This document shows, in pieces, positions 22,801 to 34,424 of a stretch of DNA of 64,000 bases. Position numbers and translations under genes: made by a program. The notes beneath the pieces were generated by a model. That model did no database searches and was not told the origin of the DNA. It saw only the letters and a list, made by a program, of their open reading frames with translations. Position 1 is the stretch's first letter. The number at the start of each line of letters is the position of its first letter. This DNA is from Rachycentron canadum (taxonomy: Eukaryota; Chordata; Actinopteri; Carangiformes; Rachycentridae), in contig CM076650.1 in assembly GCA_038496675.1 (NCBI GenBank), positions 6,351,390 through 6,415,389 of the forward strand, in the 5' to 3' direction.

Positions 22801-25800
22801 CAATCACACATGTAGGCATCAGACAACTCACATGCTGCACAGTTCATCTAAAAATATCAGTAATTTGATACCATATCTAAAGAGATACACTGCCACATGA
22901 TTCATGAGGTTTATTGTAAATCAAATTCCCCTTTGAATTACAAAATGTACACACTGATCTGCTCTGTGCTGATCAAGGCACTAGCTCAGTGTCTGTACAT
23001 CTCTTCTGCATCAAAAAGCAAAATAATAAAATCAGACTTGACAGACCGAGTTTAAAAAAAAAAAAAAAAAAAATCAGCATCTTTCCAAGTATACTGGACA
23101 GAATTAGGACGAGTAATGATAAAACACTAAAATGTAGCCTGAATTTTTTAAAAAATGTTTCCGTTTATTTCTTTTTGGACACCCTAGGAGAATAATTTTG
23201 CCTTATTTCATAATTTTAGTTTAAAATTTGTATACAAACAGCAGCATTAGGATGCCAAGCAGTAAATCACTACTACTATTTATCATTTTTTTAAATTTCA
23301 AACTGTTTAAAATGCTCCCGAACAATGGTTGCTAATGTGTGTATTTGGACATGCACTTCATCAGTTAATAAAATGTCTATTACCTCTCACATGGTGAGAA
23401 GTCGATGAGGGACACGCCCTGATGGCTGAACCTCTGGATCTGTTTGAACTTCTCGCCGCCCCACAATGCAATGCCACGTTGATGGAATGTGGCCAGATAG
23501 GTGCCTTTAGGAGACCAGCGCACGTACGTCTCTGTCCAGCGCTGCGTCAAGGCACAGAAACAGTGTTAGTCGGCAAACCAACCAGTGCTGCTGAATCATG
23601 TTTAATAAGGGTCTTTAAATCCTGCATTTCAAGGCGTGACTACTTACTGCTCTCTCTTCAACTGTGATTGGTTCCTTGGCATCATTGGAAAAAATGGCAG
23701 TCCTCTCTCCAGCTTCGTAGATCACACTGTATTGGTCACGACAGTCTGAGTCCTCAATCCAGTGGCGCATATTACCCTGAACAGGTAAAAATACAGAGTT
23801 ATTGGAGCTCACTTTTTCTTGGTTTAATATTAAGCAGCCAATTTTATAGGGTGATGTAAGGACAAAGCTTTTCACCAAACTGAAGTACGATGAACTGCAG
23901 TATTATGTACAATTAATAGTAAAGACTCATATAAGATACTCACAAAATCTTTGAAAGGCTGCTTCTCTGGAGTTTCCCACTCATCACTGATGTTCATGTA
24001 CCTGAGAAAATGAGAAAAGTAATTTTATTGTATCCTACACATCTGTATTTACATGTATGCCATGTTGTGTCTGACACCGCACACCCACTTGTCAAAGTCA
24101 GTGAAGAGGTTGACCCTGAATGTATGCTGTTTGTCGAGTTTGTATCCATCTGCATTCTTCACAGCCTCAAGGGCCTGAGTAGGAGCAGCATATTCCAGGA
24201 AGATATACCTATGGGACAAAAAAGGTACATTTTACATCCTAAAATTCAAAAGTAAGACAGCACACAGGGATAACACACTGAAGATCGAGCACATGTGTGA
24301 GACAACAGGATCATACCCTTTGGTCATGCCATCAGCCTCTGGGTAGAACTCAGTTGTGATCTTGCCAAACTTGGAGAAAATCTTGTGTATGACGTTCTTC
24401 AGCTTCTCCAAACGTTCTGGTCCCACCTGAGGAACGTTGTCCACCACCACCACCGAGTCTATCCCGTCAGCCTCCTGGGGTTTCTCCCTTAGGATGTCAT
24501 CAAGGAGCTCTGAGGAGAAGAGGGGAAGGTGGGAGATCAGGGTGGGCAGCATTAATGTTAGTTTCTTATTTAGTGAGTCTGTGGGACAATTTGCTGAAGA
24601 TTTTCTTCCTCTCAATACATTTTAATGACCTATGGTCTTTTAAATTCAAAAACTATTTGAGACCACTCACATTACTTATTGCTTTAATGTACCATTGTCA
24701 TTACTTTGATGGTCTGTTAAACTGTAACAGTGATGAGGCACTATGATAGTCACCCATGGCCAAGATTATTACCATTTGTAAAGTGAATGATAAACCATAC
24801 AGTTTATTGGGCACACCTACCCAAGACAGATACAGGTTCTGTCTTCTTGCTTGTTCTAATGTTCAGTCTTTGTTTGAACTGTTTTTGATAGATGTTTATT
24901 GAACCTTAGGGCAACTGTGGAGACTTAAGTTTGTGGTGCTGAAGGTAATTCTGCAAATATAATTAATGAATAGTGAATAATACAAATTTCCTTTCTGTAC
25001 ATTTAGTAATGATGCAAATTGAACTGCACTAATCAGGCAGTTCATTATTTTTTGAGCAAATCATTGAATTTGTTGCTGTTTCCAGCTTTGCAAATGTGAA
25101 TCTTTTTCTATTTATCATTAATTGGATGCTTTTGGGCTTTGTATAAACCTTGAGCAGACAACACTCTGAACTCTGAAGGGATTGTCTTTTTACATTTTAT
25201 AGACCAAGATATCAATTGGTAAAATAAATAGATGAATCAAAAGAAATGATGAGGCAGCTCTAAATACAGTGGAACCGCATGAGACTTATTGACTATAATT
25301 GACGCCTGTAAATCTATGTCAACAAAGACTGAATATTATAATCAATGTGAAGGTGGGACTGTTGCCTCAGTCTACATTACACTTAGCTGTGCAAACCTAA
25401 TAATACACAGGCGCCTTGGTGTATTAGTCAATTTGCTGAGGAATTTCCATAAATCCCTTAAGTCTCTTTTGGAAAAGCAATGTTGAAAAACACAAACAGG
25501 GGCATCAGAGTAAAGGAGGGGACTGTGGTCAAACTGAAGATCAGGTTTTATCTGAAGGGTAGAGGGGGAATTGATGAGCCAACTCCCCATCCACACTGGG
25601 TGAGGATTCACGTTATACGGATGTGAAAGCTATGTGTTATTACCAGCTGCTTCATACAAACCACGGGCTGCAGGGTCGCAGTACAGGTCTTGGCCTTGAT
25701 AGTCCATCACATGCCAGAAAAGTGTCTCCCCACCAGCTTCACATTTTGCTAATGTGCGACTTAAATTTCAGGCCACAGTGAGAGGTGGTCCGGGGTCTGG

Positions 25801-26149
25801 GTGAGGCTTCAGTGGGCGTTAAATGAACCGAGATAACACCGGCTAATGTTAGCTGGATTGGAGACCATGTCGAAAGAAAATAGGGGGACAAGCCGTTAAA
25901 CTGACAGCCGATACTCTGTAATCAGCCTACTGCTGTTAGCAAAGTGACAAACGAGCTTCCTAGCATCTGTGGCCCCACCACCGTTGAGCCCGTTGAGCTA
26001 ACCGTTAGCACCAGGCCAGAAAGCCGGCGTCTTTCCTGCTGCCCCTCACCCTCATCCTCGACATCATCCACGAAGTCCTCGGGGTCGCTGAAGGAAGGCT
26101 CCTCCTCCTCGTACTCGGGGTCGTCCACCATATCCACCGTGTCTTGCAT
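19879..26149 (-). CDS. eif3b: Eukaryotic translation initiation factor 3 subunit B
   Basis: Eighteen coding exons (minus): 26149-26050, 24509-24317, 24208-24089, 24001-23944, 23776-23648, 23541-23384, 22787-22656, 22516-22450, 22365-22319, 22209-21999, 21900-21828, 21742-21620, 21527-21449, 21239-21101, 21012-20887, 20620-20543, 20204-20096, 19979-19879. They total 2043 bases, 680 residues plus stop. The protein is a core scaffold of eIF3 on the 40S ribosomal subunit. An acidic start ([20 protein letters not shown]) precedes an RRM at about residues 50-140 ([27 protein letters not shown]). A multi-bladed WD-type beta-propeller follows (about 150-580; WAPF/WSP blade motifs, [36 protein letters not shown]). 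A basic helical tail ends in a highly conserved acidic tip, [18 protein letters not shown]. It lacks the long Ala/Pro-rich N-terminal extension of mammalian eIF3b. Two introns hold snoRNA-like elements. The intron after exon 7 has an unusual donor (AA|GTCAGT). Confidence 0.97.
20754..20839 (-). ncRNA. Candidate box C/D snoRNA, copy A (eif3b intron 15)
   Basis: On the minus strand the element begins with stem GAGCC and box C GTGATGA (20833-20827). It ends with box D CTGA (20762-20759) followed by GGCTC, which pairs perfectly with GAGCC. An internal CTGA (TTTTCTGACACC) can serve as box D' and the following TATGAGA as a weak C'. It lies wholly inside a short intron, with its 3' end about 130 bases upstream of the acceptor. 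A second, about 85% similar copy lies two introns upstream. Guide targets were not identified from memory. Confidence 0.75.
21319..21401 (-). ncRNA. Candidate box C/D snoRNA, copy B (eif3b intron 13)
   Basis: A paralog of copy A in the same orientation: a C-box-like CTGATGA (21395-21389), a shared internal block TTTTCTGACACCTCGTATGA, then AACTCTGAT and box D CTGA (21327-21324). A terminal stem AGCC/GGCT encloses the boxes. Differences from copy A cluster between box C and D' and in the middle loop. Its 3' end is about 80 bases from the exon 14 acceptor, near the spacing usual for intron-encoded C/D snoRNAs. Confidence 0.7.
22601..22624. repeat. Poly(A) run in eif3b intron
   Basis: A run of about twenty A on the plus strand, which is T in the transcript. 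A similar run lies near 23053-23072. No attached mobile-element body was recognised at either. Confidence 0.7.
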
Positions 26150-26703
26150 TTAACAGGGCTACGAGACGGGTTTCTCGCTACAAAGGAGCAAAAATCCCAA
26201 AAACGGAGAGGGTGGCGGTCTTCGGCCGGTGTGGCACCATGTGCGACTACGTGAAAATGGACGATGCGACGGAAGCGCAACACCGGAACCTGATCGGAGG
26301 AAGGACGCAGCTGCGCGGGGAAGGTGGAGCTGTAAACCAGAGGGACCGGGCGGCTTGTGGGGCTCGGACACGTAACGTCGACCCATCCGCATGTGTGTAG
26401 ATCTGTCCGCTGCGCCGCTGCCTTTTTTTAAAACCCTCACATGTTACACCGAGGGAAGAAAGAAGAGGGAAGCTGCTCGCCGGCTCATCCGAAACTATTT
26501 CCCGCGAGATGGACGTTTAGAAAAACTACAAGGAAACACCACAGTTCGTGATCTGCTTATAAATATAGAAATATATATATATATATATATGTATAGAAAT
26601 ATATATATGTATATATCACTAAACTTGGCCACATTCAAGCTATAACTCCAGATGCACGTATCCTGTGAACAGTGTTGATAACATACACGGGTCAGGTGGC
26701 ACC
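26150..26703. promoter_or_regulatory. Bidirectional eif3b/brat1 promoter region
   Basis: The eif3b and brat1 start codons are 554 bp apart and point away from each other. The half next to eif3b is CpG-rich (26160-26510) and includes a CCCGCGAGA element near 26501. The half next to brat1 contains an (AT)n run at about 26570-26620. The transcription start sites of both genes must lie here. No TATA box was assigned. Confidence 0.65.
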
Positions 26704-29700
26704 ATGGACAGGGAGTGTGTGTCGCTGCTGCCCCGGGTCTGTGAGGTGCTGGCGGACTCGGGCAGGTCTCTCCCCGATGACACCAGCCTGGAGAAACTGC
26801 TGGACTGGTTCACAGGGCTCACCAGAGATGGTCAGTACTGAACTGTGCAATACCAGTTTTCCCCACCCCGTTGCTTTACTACACCTCCGCACACCCTCAC
26901 ATCTTCTCCCCCTCGGGTGGAGCTGTCAGGTGTGTGCTGTGTTTTAGGTCCATGGTTTGTCTTGGACCCTAAAGTCTTAGGTCAATGTTGCGAGAAGTGT
27001 GAAAATAGCTGACTGGATTCAATGCTGGGGTACAAAGTCTGATAACCACCCCCTGGAATTATAAGGTTTTATCTGATATCTTTAGTACATATAGTATTAT
27101 AATATCTAATATCTTGATTCTGTGATAATGTATTAATAGTATGTGAGGTGTTTTGTTTAAGATGTGTGTGTCCAAAAAGAGGTTCTTTCTGTTTTGCCCT
27201 ATGAAATGCAATAACTTCGAAGCCCAATATCTCAAAACTGCTCAGAACTCAGATGAAACCTTTTAATTTCAAGGGGACAAATTCATTATCCTTCTTAGTG
27301 TCTTCCAAAGTCCTTCAGCACAAGTGAAACTCAAACCTGACAGACTTTTCATATGGCCATGGCTTTGTAACAAGATGGACACACAACATAAACTGAAACT
27401 GAGCTGCCTCCGTCATAGACAACAGAGGATTTTATCAGTTATGACTCAACTCATCTTTAATCTACGAAATGTTAGAAAATAGAGACAATGTCCATCACAA
27501 CTTCCCAGAGCTGAAATTTTGTTTCTTTCATCAACCAACTTTGCAAATCATATTCACTATAATCATTTAACAAATTTGAGCCAGAGATTATTTACCAATG
27601 TTTAAAAATAGCTGCAGATTCATTAATTGATTTATGTGCTTATAGTTTGAGATGGACATTTGATGGTTCTTTGGCATTTTTGCTGAAAAGATACTGAAAT
27701 GATTCATTATCAAGATAGTTGCTGATTGATTTTCTCTAATTGACTGATTGTTTCAACTCTAAACGGAACTTAAGTCTTTGATGATTCTTCATTATAGAGG
27801 GGAGGGGTCCTGCGTCTTTTCATACCTTTTATTATTTCTCTTGATATTATGCTAACATGGTGCATATTACTTGTATTTTTTAAAATGAAGCAGCCACCTG
27901 GCTAAAGCAAAGTGACACATACAAAACACACCAACAGTGAGAGAAACAGATGGATCTCTGTACCACTGTCTCATTTTTTTTCTCCTGATGAAGGGGGATC
28001 TCCGCTGGAGACCTACCAATGTCTGCTTGAGTTAATTTCCACCGTGGTTTCCAAAACATCATCAGACCCTGGTGTCACCTCTTTCACTCTCAAACTCTGC
28101 GGCTTAATGGCTGCCACTGAACACGGCTTCAAAATGCTTCAGGTAGAGTTCACAACACCTCGTACCTTTACTTAAACTGTTATCACTACAGCACTGACAG
28201 TAACATGACCCCTCGCCCCCTGCAGGAGTCCTCTGTCCTGGATCTCGCATATAACTATCAGCACTGGCATGAAGCAGGGCTCTGGGAGGATCCCTGCATA
28301 AGGATTGGATGGATTCAGGGCTTGAGGAGCATGCTGCTGCACACAAAGGCTCTCGGTTTCTTTGTACAAGCAGGTGAATCTTTGTGTGAAAAGAAACTTT
28401 TTCTTCTCACACATTATTTTGTTCACAAAGACAATTTAAAGGGAGAGAGACAGGCCATAAACAAGCAGTATAGGCCTACATCCATAGTTCAGACAGAGCG
28501 TTTTGCAAGGATTTTAATTCACATCCTGATGCATGTGTTTATTGTGTTTTACTCTCCAGATTTAATTGCACCACTCCTACAACTCCAGACAGATGCAAGT
28601 CTATTTGTTGCCTCAGCTGCCAATCAAATGCTCGCCCACATCCTCCTGTTCTTTCAACCAGTGACGTCTGCAGGATGTAACAGCATAGGAAAGAAAAATG
28701 GGGATGACAAGAGGACACAAGCCTCCATCACAGGCACAGAGCACTCAGGTGTCACCATGGAAACTAGCCAAGATTACACTGCTGTTGTCATGGCGATCTC
28801 CACGTACCTCAAGGAGTCGCTGGTTCCCAAAGAAAACACGCGGCTCCATCAAAGTCTGCAGACCCTCAAACTGCTGGGCCTGCTCCTGGCCCAGGCCAGA
28901 CCTCCTCTTCGGGACCAGCTGCTCCAGACTGTTGCAGACCCTCTGGAGGAAGTGGTCGCAGCCGGCTACAGTCAACTCACTCTGCCTCTCATGGACATCG
29001 TCCTGGCTGCATACAGGTACATCAGCTCTCTTTAATCACAGTCAATCCAGTCAAATAAGATGGGCTTTATGTTTCACTTTGTTTTTATGCAAATGACAAA
29101 CATCAATCATATTGACACAGATAATTTTAGGGCACTTCTGTTTTTCCTTGGGAAGTCCAGGGTGGAAATGAAATGACAGAGAGTGACGGCAACAGTGTGC
29201 ATAAACAGCATATTCCCAGATCAAGCCGTATGGATTTGGGTCACAACTGAAGACAATTGAAACCGCTGCTGCAGAAACATTATGTTAAGAGAAGTGGGTT
29301 CAGTTTTGAGTGTTTGTGCAGGAGGTGGACCCTCTGCGTGTAGTCGTGGTGAGGACCCCTCACAACCTGTGCCTCACACAGTGTTCTGGTTCACCAGTGG
29401 AGCAGGTTCCACCAGAGACTCTGCTCAACACCACAAGAGGTCAAATTACTGGCGATCTGATTCTGATGTTTGTCCCCAGCGGCTCCAGCACTGATGAATG
29501 TGTCCCGGACCAACATGTCACCCGTCTTCTATCATCTACATTGACCCTGAGCAAACCCTCTGACCTCATTCAGGCTGCAGCTGCTCTTCTCCGCAGGGGC
29601 CATCGGTAAGCTTCACACTCTCACAGAAAGCTGCTTCAGCTTCACCAGTACAAACCTCAGTGTGTAGAGATGTCAGCTAGTTTCTTTTTCCTGTGTTGCT

Positions 29701-31035
29701 GTTCAGGGACACCGTCCACGCAGCCCGGGCTGTGAGAATACTGCTGCTACCCCTCAACATTATAACCGGTCAAGCGCTTCTGGGAACAAACGCTGCAGGT
29801 AAGACAGAGAGTTATACACTTTTTAAAAAGCAAACAAGTAAAAAGTACTTTGTTTAGCATCTGTGTGACTTTTATGTATTTTCTGTTTCAGTCCCTGCTG
29901 TAGAACAGCATCAGTTTTCAATGGTGGAGCAGCTGAAGCATAAAACTCCCTGCATCTCTATGATCTGTGTCTGTCTGTCAAACACAACACAAATCACACT
30001 CATGGTGAGGCAGCAAGGACATAAATACAGTGGAGGAAATAGATTCATTCTTGTGTGTAGCAGCCTCACGTCACTGTCTCTCTCTTTATTTCCCCAGCCT
30101 CCTGACCTACTCCCCTGCCCTCCAGTTTTAATTGTCACAGCAGTGCTTTCATTGTTAAGGATCTGCAGTGGTGACTCTTCCTCCTCACCTGCTGGCTGTC
30201 CTGAAGTTTTCAGGAACGTCATCGGCAGCGGCAAAGTTCAGAAAAGTGCTCTGGAGGCTCTGACGGGTCTCAGCAGCAGCCCAGGTAAAACTTGGCCTGT
30301 TGAAGCACCTCAAAGGGAAAGATAGCCGCAATGCAAAACGCATTCACCTGGTTTCAGCTGGGGAGGCACAGTGATGCAGTGGCTAGCACTGTCACCTCAC
30401 AGGTGTTAGGTTTGAACCCGGGCCTGGGGCCTTTCAGTGTGGAGTTTGCATGTTCTCCCTGTGCCTGTGTCGGGTTCCCTCCGGATACTCAGGCTTCCTC
30501 CCACAGTCCAAAAACATCCACGTTTAGGTTCATTGGTGACTCTAAATTGTCTATAGGCCACAAGTGTGAGTGTGAATGGTTGTGTGTCTCTGTATGTCTC
30601 TCTGTCTGTTGGCCTTGCGATAGACTGGCGACCTGTGCAGGACGTACGCCACCCTCGTACCGATGTCAGCTGGGATTGGCTCCAGCCCCCATGACCCCGA
30701 TGAATAAGTGGTATAGATAAAAGATGTATGGATGGTTACAACTGAAATATGCAACATCTTTTAAGACATGACATTATACCAGTCTAGTGTATATGAATAA
30801 AATTCATACACATACATCAGGGTACAGATCTGTACAGTTTGTGTTAGTAAACTTAACAAAACAAAGTTTAAATGATTCATTGGACACAAGATTGTTTATA
30901 AGCACAAAATGCCATGTAAATTTGATTCTAATCAGTATTTTCCTTTTGTGTGTTTCAGGAGTGAAAGACAAGCTGATTGAGGTGCTCACAGTTCTGATAG
31001 AGTATCTGAACAATCCTGACTCTGACCCCACTGTA

Positions 31036-31093
<58 letters not shown>

Positions 31094-33738
31094 ACAAAGC
31101 TTTCTGTATTTTGTCACAGACAAAAGTGAGACATATTATTCTACACCAAACTGAGGGGGAAAGACCTGTATGGATGTGACTGTGCATGGGGGCATTGTAG
31201 ATGGCTGGGGCTCACCTGTTAGAGCGTGTACCATTAGGGCTTAGTCCCTCCGCAGCAGCCCTGGTTTGAATTCAACCTGTGGCCCTTTGCTGCATATAAT
31301 CCCTCTCATTTCTCTCTCCCAGACTTTCCTGTCTCTCTCTCACTTTGGTATCACAATCGAGGCAAAAAAATGCCCTGAAATAACAGATTTACCATAACTG
31401 TCAAGCAGAAGGCATCACGCCTGAACCCATTCACCACAGTTTACAGCTTTTAAACCACACCATGTGAAAATATTTATTGTGTAAGCACATGTATGTAGTG
31501 TTAACCTCTGGGATTATAGGTCGGAGTCTCTGGAAAGCTTTGACATTTCATATGGTTTTGTAAGATTAATATTGCTGCATCTATGTTTCAGGTGCTGCAC
31601 AAGTCCTACCAGGCGTTAGTGCAGTGGCTGAGTGTATGTGCTGACCTCTCCTCTGTAACAGACAAGCTCAACCATGGTAAAGTTCACCAGCAGCCTCCTC
31701 ACTGGAGCTCAGACATACTCTTGAACGACGACTGTTTTTGTGCCTGTACATTGTGCTAGTGACATTATATTGTGTGCGTGTGTCTGTTAGATCTCGTTGA
31801 GGTGGTGAAGAAACGTGTGTGCGACATGCGTTGGGAGGTGAGAGACTCAACTGTGGAGTTTCTGGGAAACCTGGCAGGTGTGCTGGAGTCAGCCAGGGAG
31901 GTACCTGGCAGGCCTTCGGCCTTGCTGGGTGGCCGCTGCAGCACTCCTCTCCTCAGGGAGGCGCTGCAGGATCCAGAGAGTTATGTCAGGGCCAGTGCCA
32001 TCTCTGCTCTGGCACAGACACTGGCACACAGCTGGCAGCAGGGGGCAGCACTCACACAGGAGCAGGTAGGAAGAAACGATTTAATGCTTGACTCAGAGAA
32101 ACTCACAAGATGACAGGGACGAACCTGCTTTATTGAAGGGAATGAGAAGGTCCTGAAATCTAGATGGCGACTGAGTGAGAAGGATCATCGCAGTATGTTT
32201 TGAATGTTTTGGTTGAAAGTTTTACTTTCTACTATTCTCATTGTGTAATGATATTACATGCACTTCATGTTGATTCATGTTGGATAACAACTAAGTTTGG
32301 AGTCTGAGCATATTTAAGGCAGATCTACTTTTTGTAGTCATACGGTGTTTTTTTGTGGGGTATATTTGAAAGCCTTTATTGATAGGACAATGGAGAGTAA
32401 GTTCAAATTAAAGGCCCTAGACGCTCATGGAAACCCCGTGGCTTTACTTACTTTACCTTATGAGACCTCTTAAGGCTGTGTGGGAGTGTACAGACTGTGT
32501 TTGACTGACATCTCCCTCACCACCTTCCTTTTGTACCTGTTAAAGTGGGGCAAACTTAAACATTTACCACTTTCAGGTGTCCTCATGTAATTCCCTGCAT
32601 TGCCAGCCAGAATAATTGAAAAGAGACAAGGACAAAACAGACACAATCAAACAAATAAAGAAAAGTTAAAACTCTCTGAGTGACCTAATAAAAAACGGTT
32701 TTTAAGTTTGCCAATATCTGCTTCTTGTCTCTTTGTTTGACACATTCTTGAATGTATTGATAATCCTGACTGTCTTTGTCCCTCCAGACAAACATAGTGA
32801 GTCGGCTGCTTGAAATCCTCTCCCAGGACACAGAGGGATTTGCCAGGAGGGCAGTTGTGCAATATTTCATCGCCTGGCTTTCTTCATACTCCTCACACAC
32901 GTCTCCGTTGTCATCTATCTCCTCCTCCTCCTCCTCCTCCTCTTCCTCCTCCTCCTCTCTCCTGATGAACTCTGTGACCTCCATCCTCTCTCTGGGCAGC
33001 GCTGACCTGGACTGGGAGGTCAAAGTTCACACTCTGGAGCTGGCTGAGCTGCTGCTGGATGGAGCCTTTTTAGGTCACAGAGGTTACAGGAAGGACTCAG
33101 ACACTCGCTGTGCTCTGCCACACCCATACGCTGTGGTGTCTGATCAGACTTACACACTTCACCCCCCCACAGGGACGCACACAGAGGGTGTGGACTCAGA
33201 TATGGCTGCGGTGATGAACAATCTGGTGGAGCAGGGGGTCATCTCAGCATTGTTGAGTGGTCTGGTTGACTGTGATAGACCTGTGGGTCTGAAGGCCTGT
33301 CAGCTCCTGATTACACTCAGAGAAACAATCTGCCCTGTGTCGCTAGAGCCACTGGAGGCAACAGTTGCCAAGGTGCTCTGTGAACTGCCCGGATGGGGCT
33401 GGGGGCGAGAGATCAGAAAAGGACTGGGGATGGAGAAGTGTGATTGGGCAAAAGTGTCGGACGACGCCGCCAACGGAGCAGGTGTGGATTGCTCTGTGAC
33501 TCTTGAAGACTGTGGGGAGGTGGGAAAGGAAGCTGTGAACGAGGGAGGCGACAGTGTGTGTGTAGGTGTGTGTGAGTTGTTGAGGTCTCTAGGTTTAGAT
33601 GCGAAGCTGAACATACTGACTCAAAGCAGCGACCACGTCCATAACTCTCCCCTCTCTCTGCTGCAGGACATACTGACCGCGAGTGCTGCACACACACATC
33701 CAGACACACAACCAGAAGTCATAGTGGACTGTTACTGA
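26704..33738 (+). CDS. brat1: BRCA1-associated ATM activator 1
   Basis: Twelve coding exons: 26704-26830, 27994-28142, 28226-28373, 28560-29016, 29322-29605, 29707-29798, 29892-30004, 30098-30284, 30959-31032, 31592-31676, 31791-32065, 32788-33738 (stop). BRAT1 is an alpha-helical HEAT-repeat protein linked to ATM/DNA-PK signalling and to Integrator endonuclease assembly. The start MDRECVSLLPRVCEVLADSG and LEKLLDWF, then GWIQGLRS, SLFVASAANQ, WEVRDSTVEFL, LQDPESYVRASA and DLDWEVK match the vertebrate protein, as does the C-terminal DCY tail. Eleven exons join consistently in two blocks. The exon 4 donor (phase 2) and exon 5 acceptor (phase 0) do not fit, so the 2942 listed bases are not divisible by three. 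A 19-base microexon (29209-29227) would restore frame but is unproven. The last exon carries a poly-serine run and a long low-complexity segment, making the protein longer than human (821 residues). Confidence 0.88.
30357..30736 (+). mobile_element. tRNA-derived fish SINE, near full length
   Basis: It lies in brat1 intron 8. The head has polymerase III promoter boxes: an A-like box TGGCTAGCACTG (30380-30391) and a B box GGTTTGAACCC (30409-30419). The body carries GTGGAGTTTGCATGTTCTCC and CTTCCTCCCACAGTCCAAAA. The tail has TCAGCTGGGATTGGCTCCAG and GGTATAGATAAAAGATG, a tail type shared with teleost L2/CR1-clade LINEs. It is in the same orientation as the gene. Target-site duplications were not established. 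Confidence 0.85.
31040..31092. repeat. (TG)n(CG)n tract beside the brat1 exon 9 donor
   Basis: The run begins about seven bases after the GTAAGT donor at 31033 and ends in GCGCGCGC. Alternating purine-pyrimidine DNA of this kind favours Z-DNA, and UG repeats in RNA bind CELF and TDP-43 proteins. Confidence 0.9.
31198..31390 (+). mobile_element. Second-type tRNA-derived fish SINE
   Basis: It lies in brat1 intron 9. A tRNA-like head (GGCTCACCTGTTAGAGCG) precedes a B-box-like GGTTTGAATTC (31263-31273). The characteristic body ACCTGTGGCCCTTTGCTGCAT follows, then a pyrimidine-rich stretch and the end GAGGCAAAAAAATGCCC. It is a different family from the copy at 30357. Confidence 0.75.
32340..32440 (-). 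mobile_element. Possible inverted fragment of the second SINE type
   Basis: The phrase GCCTTTATTGATAGGACAAT followed by GGCCCT resembles the reverse complement of the end of the SINE at 31198. It is diverged and short. It lies in brat1 intron 11. Confidence 0.35.
32921..32960. repeat. Coding (TCC)n microsatellite in brat1 exon 12
   Basis: A run of TCC/TCT triplets encodes about fifteen consecutive serines in the last brat1 exon. It is in frame and flanked by well-conserved HEAT-like sequence, so it is a length-variable loop rather than a disruption. Confidence 0.9.
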
Positions 33739-34241
33739 CACACACACACACACACACTCACACACACATGGCCTTATGGTGTTTTGTTTTACTCTTAACT
33801 CAGGGTACTTTGCTGAGACGTGTCGGTTACTTCAATATTACCGAGCAGGGAGCTGTTGATCTCTGTTGGCTTTTTAATGACATAATGTTAAATCTCTATT
33901 GACCCATACGATGCAGTTGCACTTATGTTTACTTCCAGCAGAGAGCAGTCACAGGCCTGAGCAGACCTGAACTTACCTACTCACAGCTCAACGTGACTGA
34001 ACTCAGACTTACTCACCACTAGCTCAAGGCTGATTGAATACCCCACCTCCTTTACCCCCCCCAGGCATCCAGACATCGGAGGGGAGGTTTGGCACAGTCA
34101 CAACTGGTCTACAGTGGATGTGTAGGGGTAGATGTAGAAATATGTGTTGATTTTAAAAATTATTTGTTTCCACAGAAGTGCATGAGATGGAGGACTGACT
34201 GTGTCATCAGAAAAATAATGTCTTAATACCTCAGATTTAAA

Positions 34242-34424
34242 AATAAATCAATGTACATATTTTCGTGGGACCTTTATCAGGAAGCAGAGCTCACCAAACT
34301 CTTGTATCACTGTTTCTCACGAATCTAAGTTACACATTAATGAACAATTTCATCAAAACATCACTCGAGTCTTCTGTGATCTGTCCACCTGATTTTCTAT
34401 GCACCATTTAATTGGTTAATAAAT
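34242..34424 (+). terminator. brat1 poly(A) signals
   Basis: AATAAA at 34242-34247 and again near 34417-34424, about 500-690 bases after the brat1 stop. They imply a short 3' untranslated region. From about 34450 to 35411 the sequence is intergenic. It holds a 180-codon minus-strand frame with no recognisable features and AC microsatellites at 35168-35191 and 35280-35296. Confidence 0.5.

Noticed and set aside
28205..29035. One continuous 276-codon frame in brat1
   Set aside because: It reads through an intron (28374-28559) that happens to lack stops in frame. Splice sites and homology show two exons, not one gene.
30357..30430. A tRNA gene, from the A- and B-box-like head
   Set aside because: The cloverleaf cannot be completed and a fish SINE body follows directly, so it is the head of a SINE.
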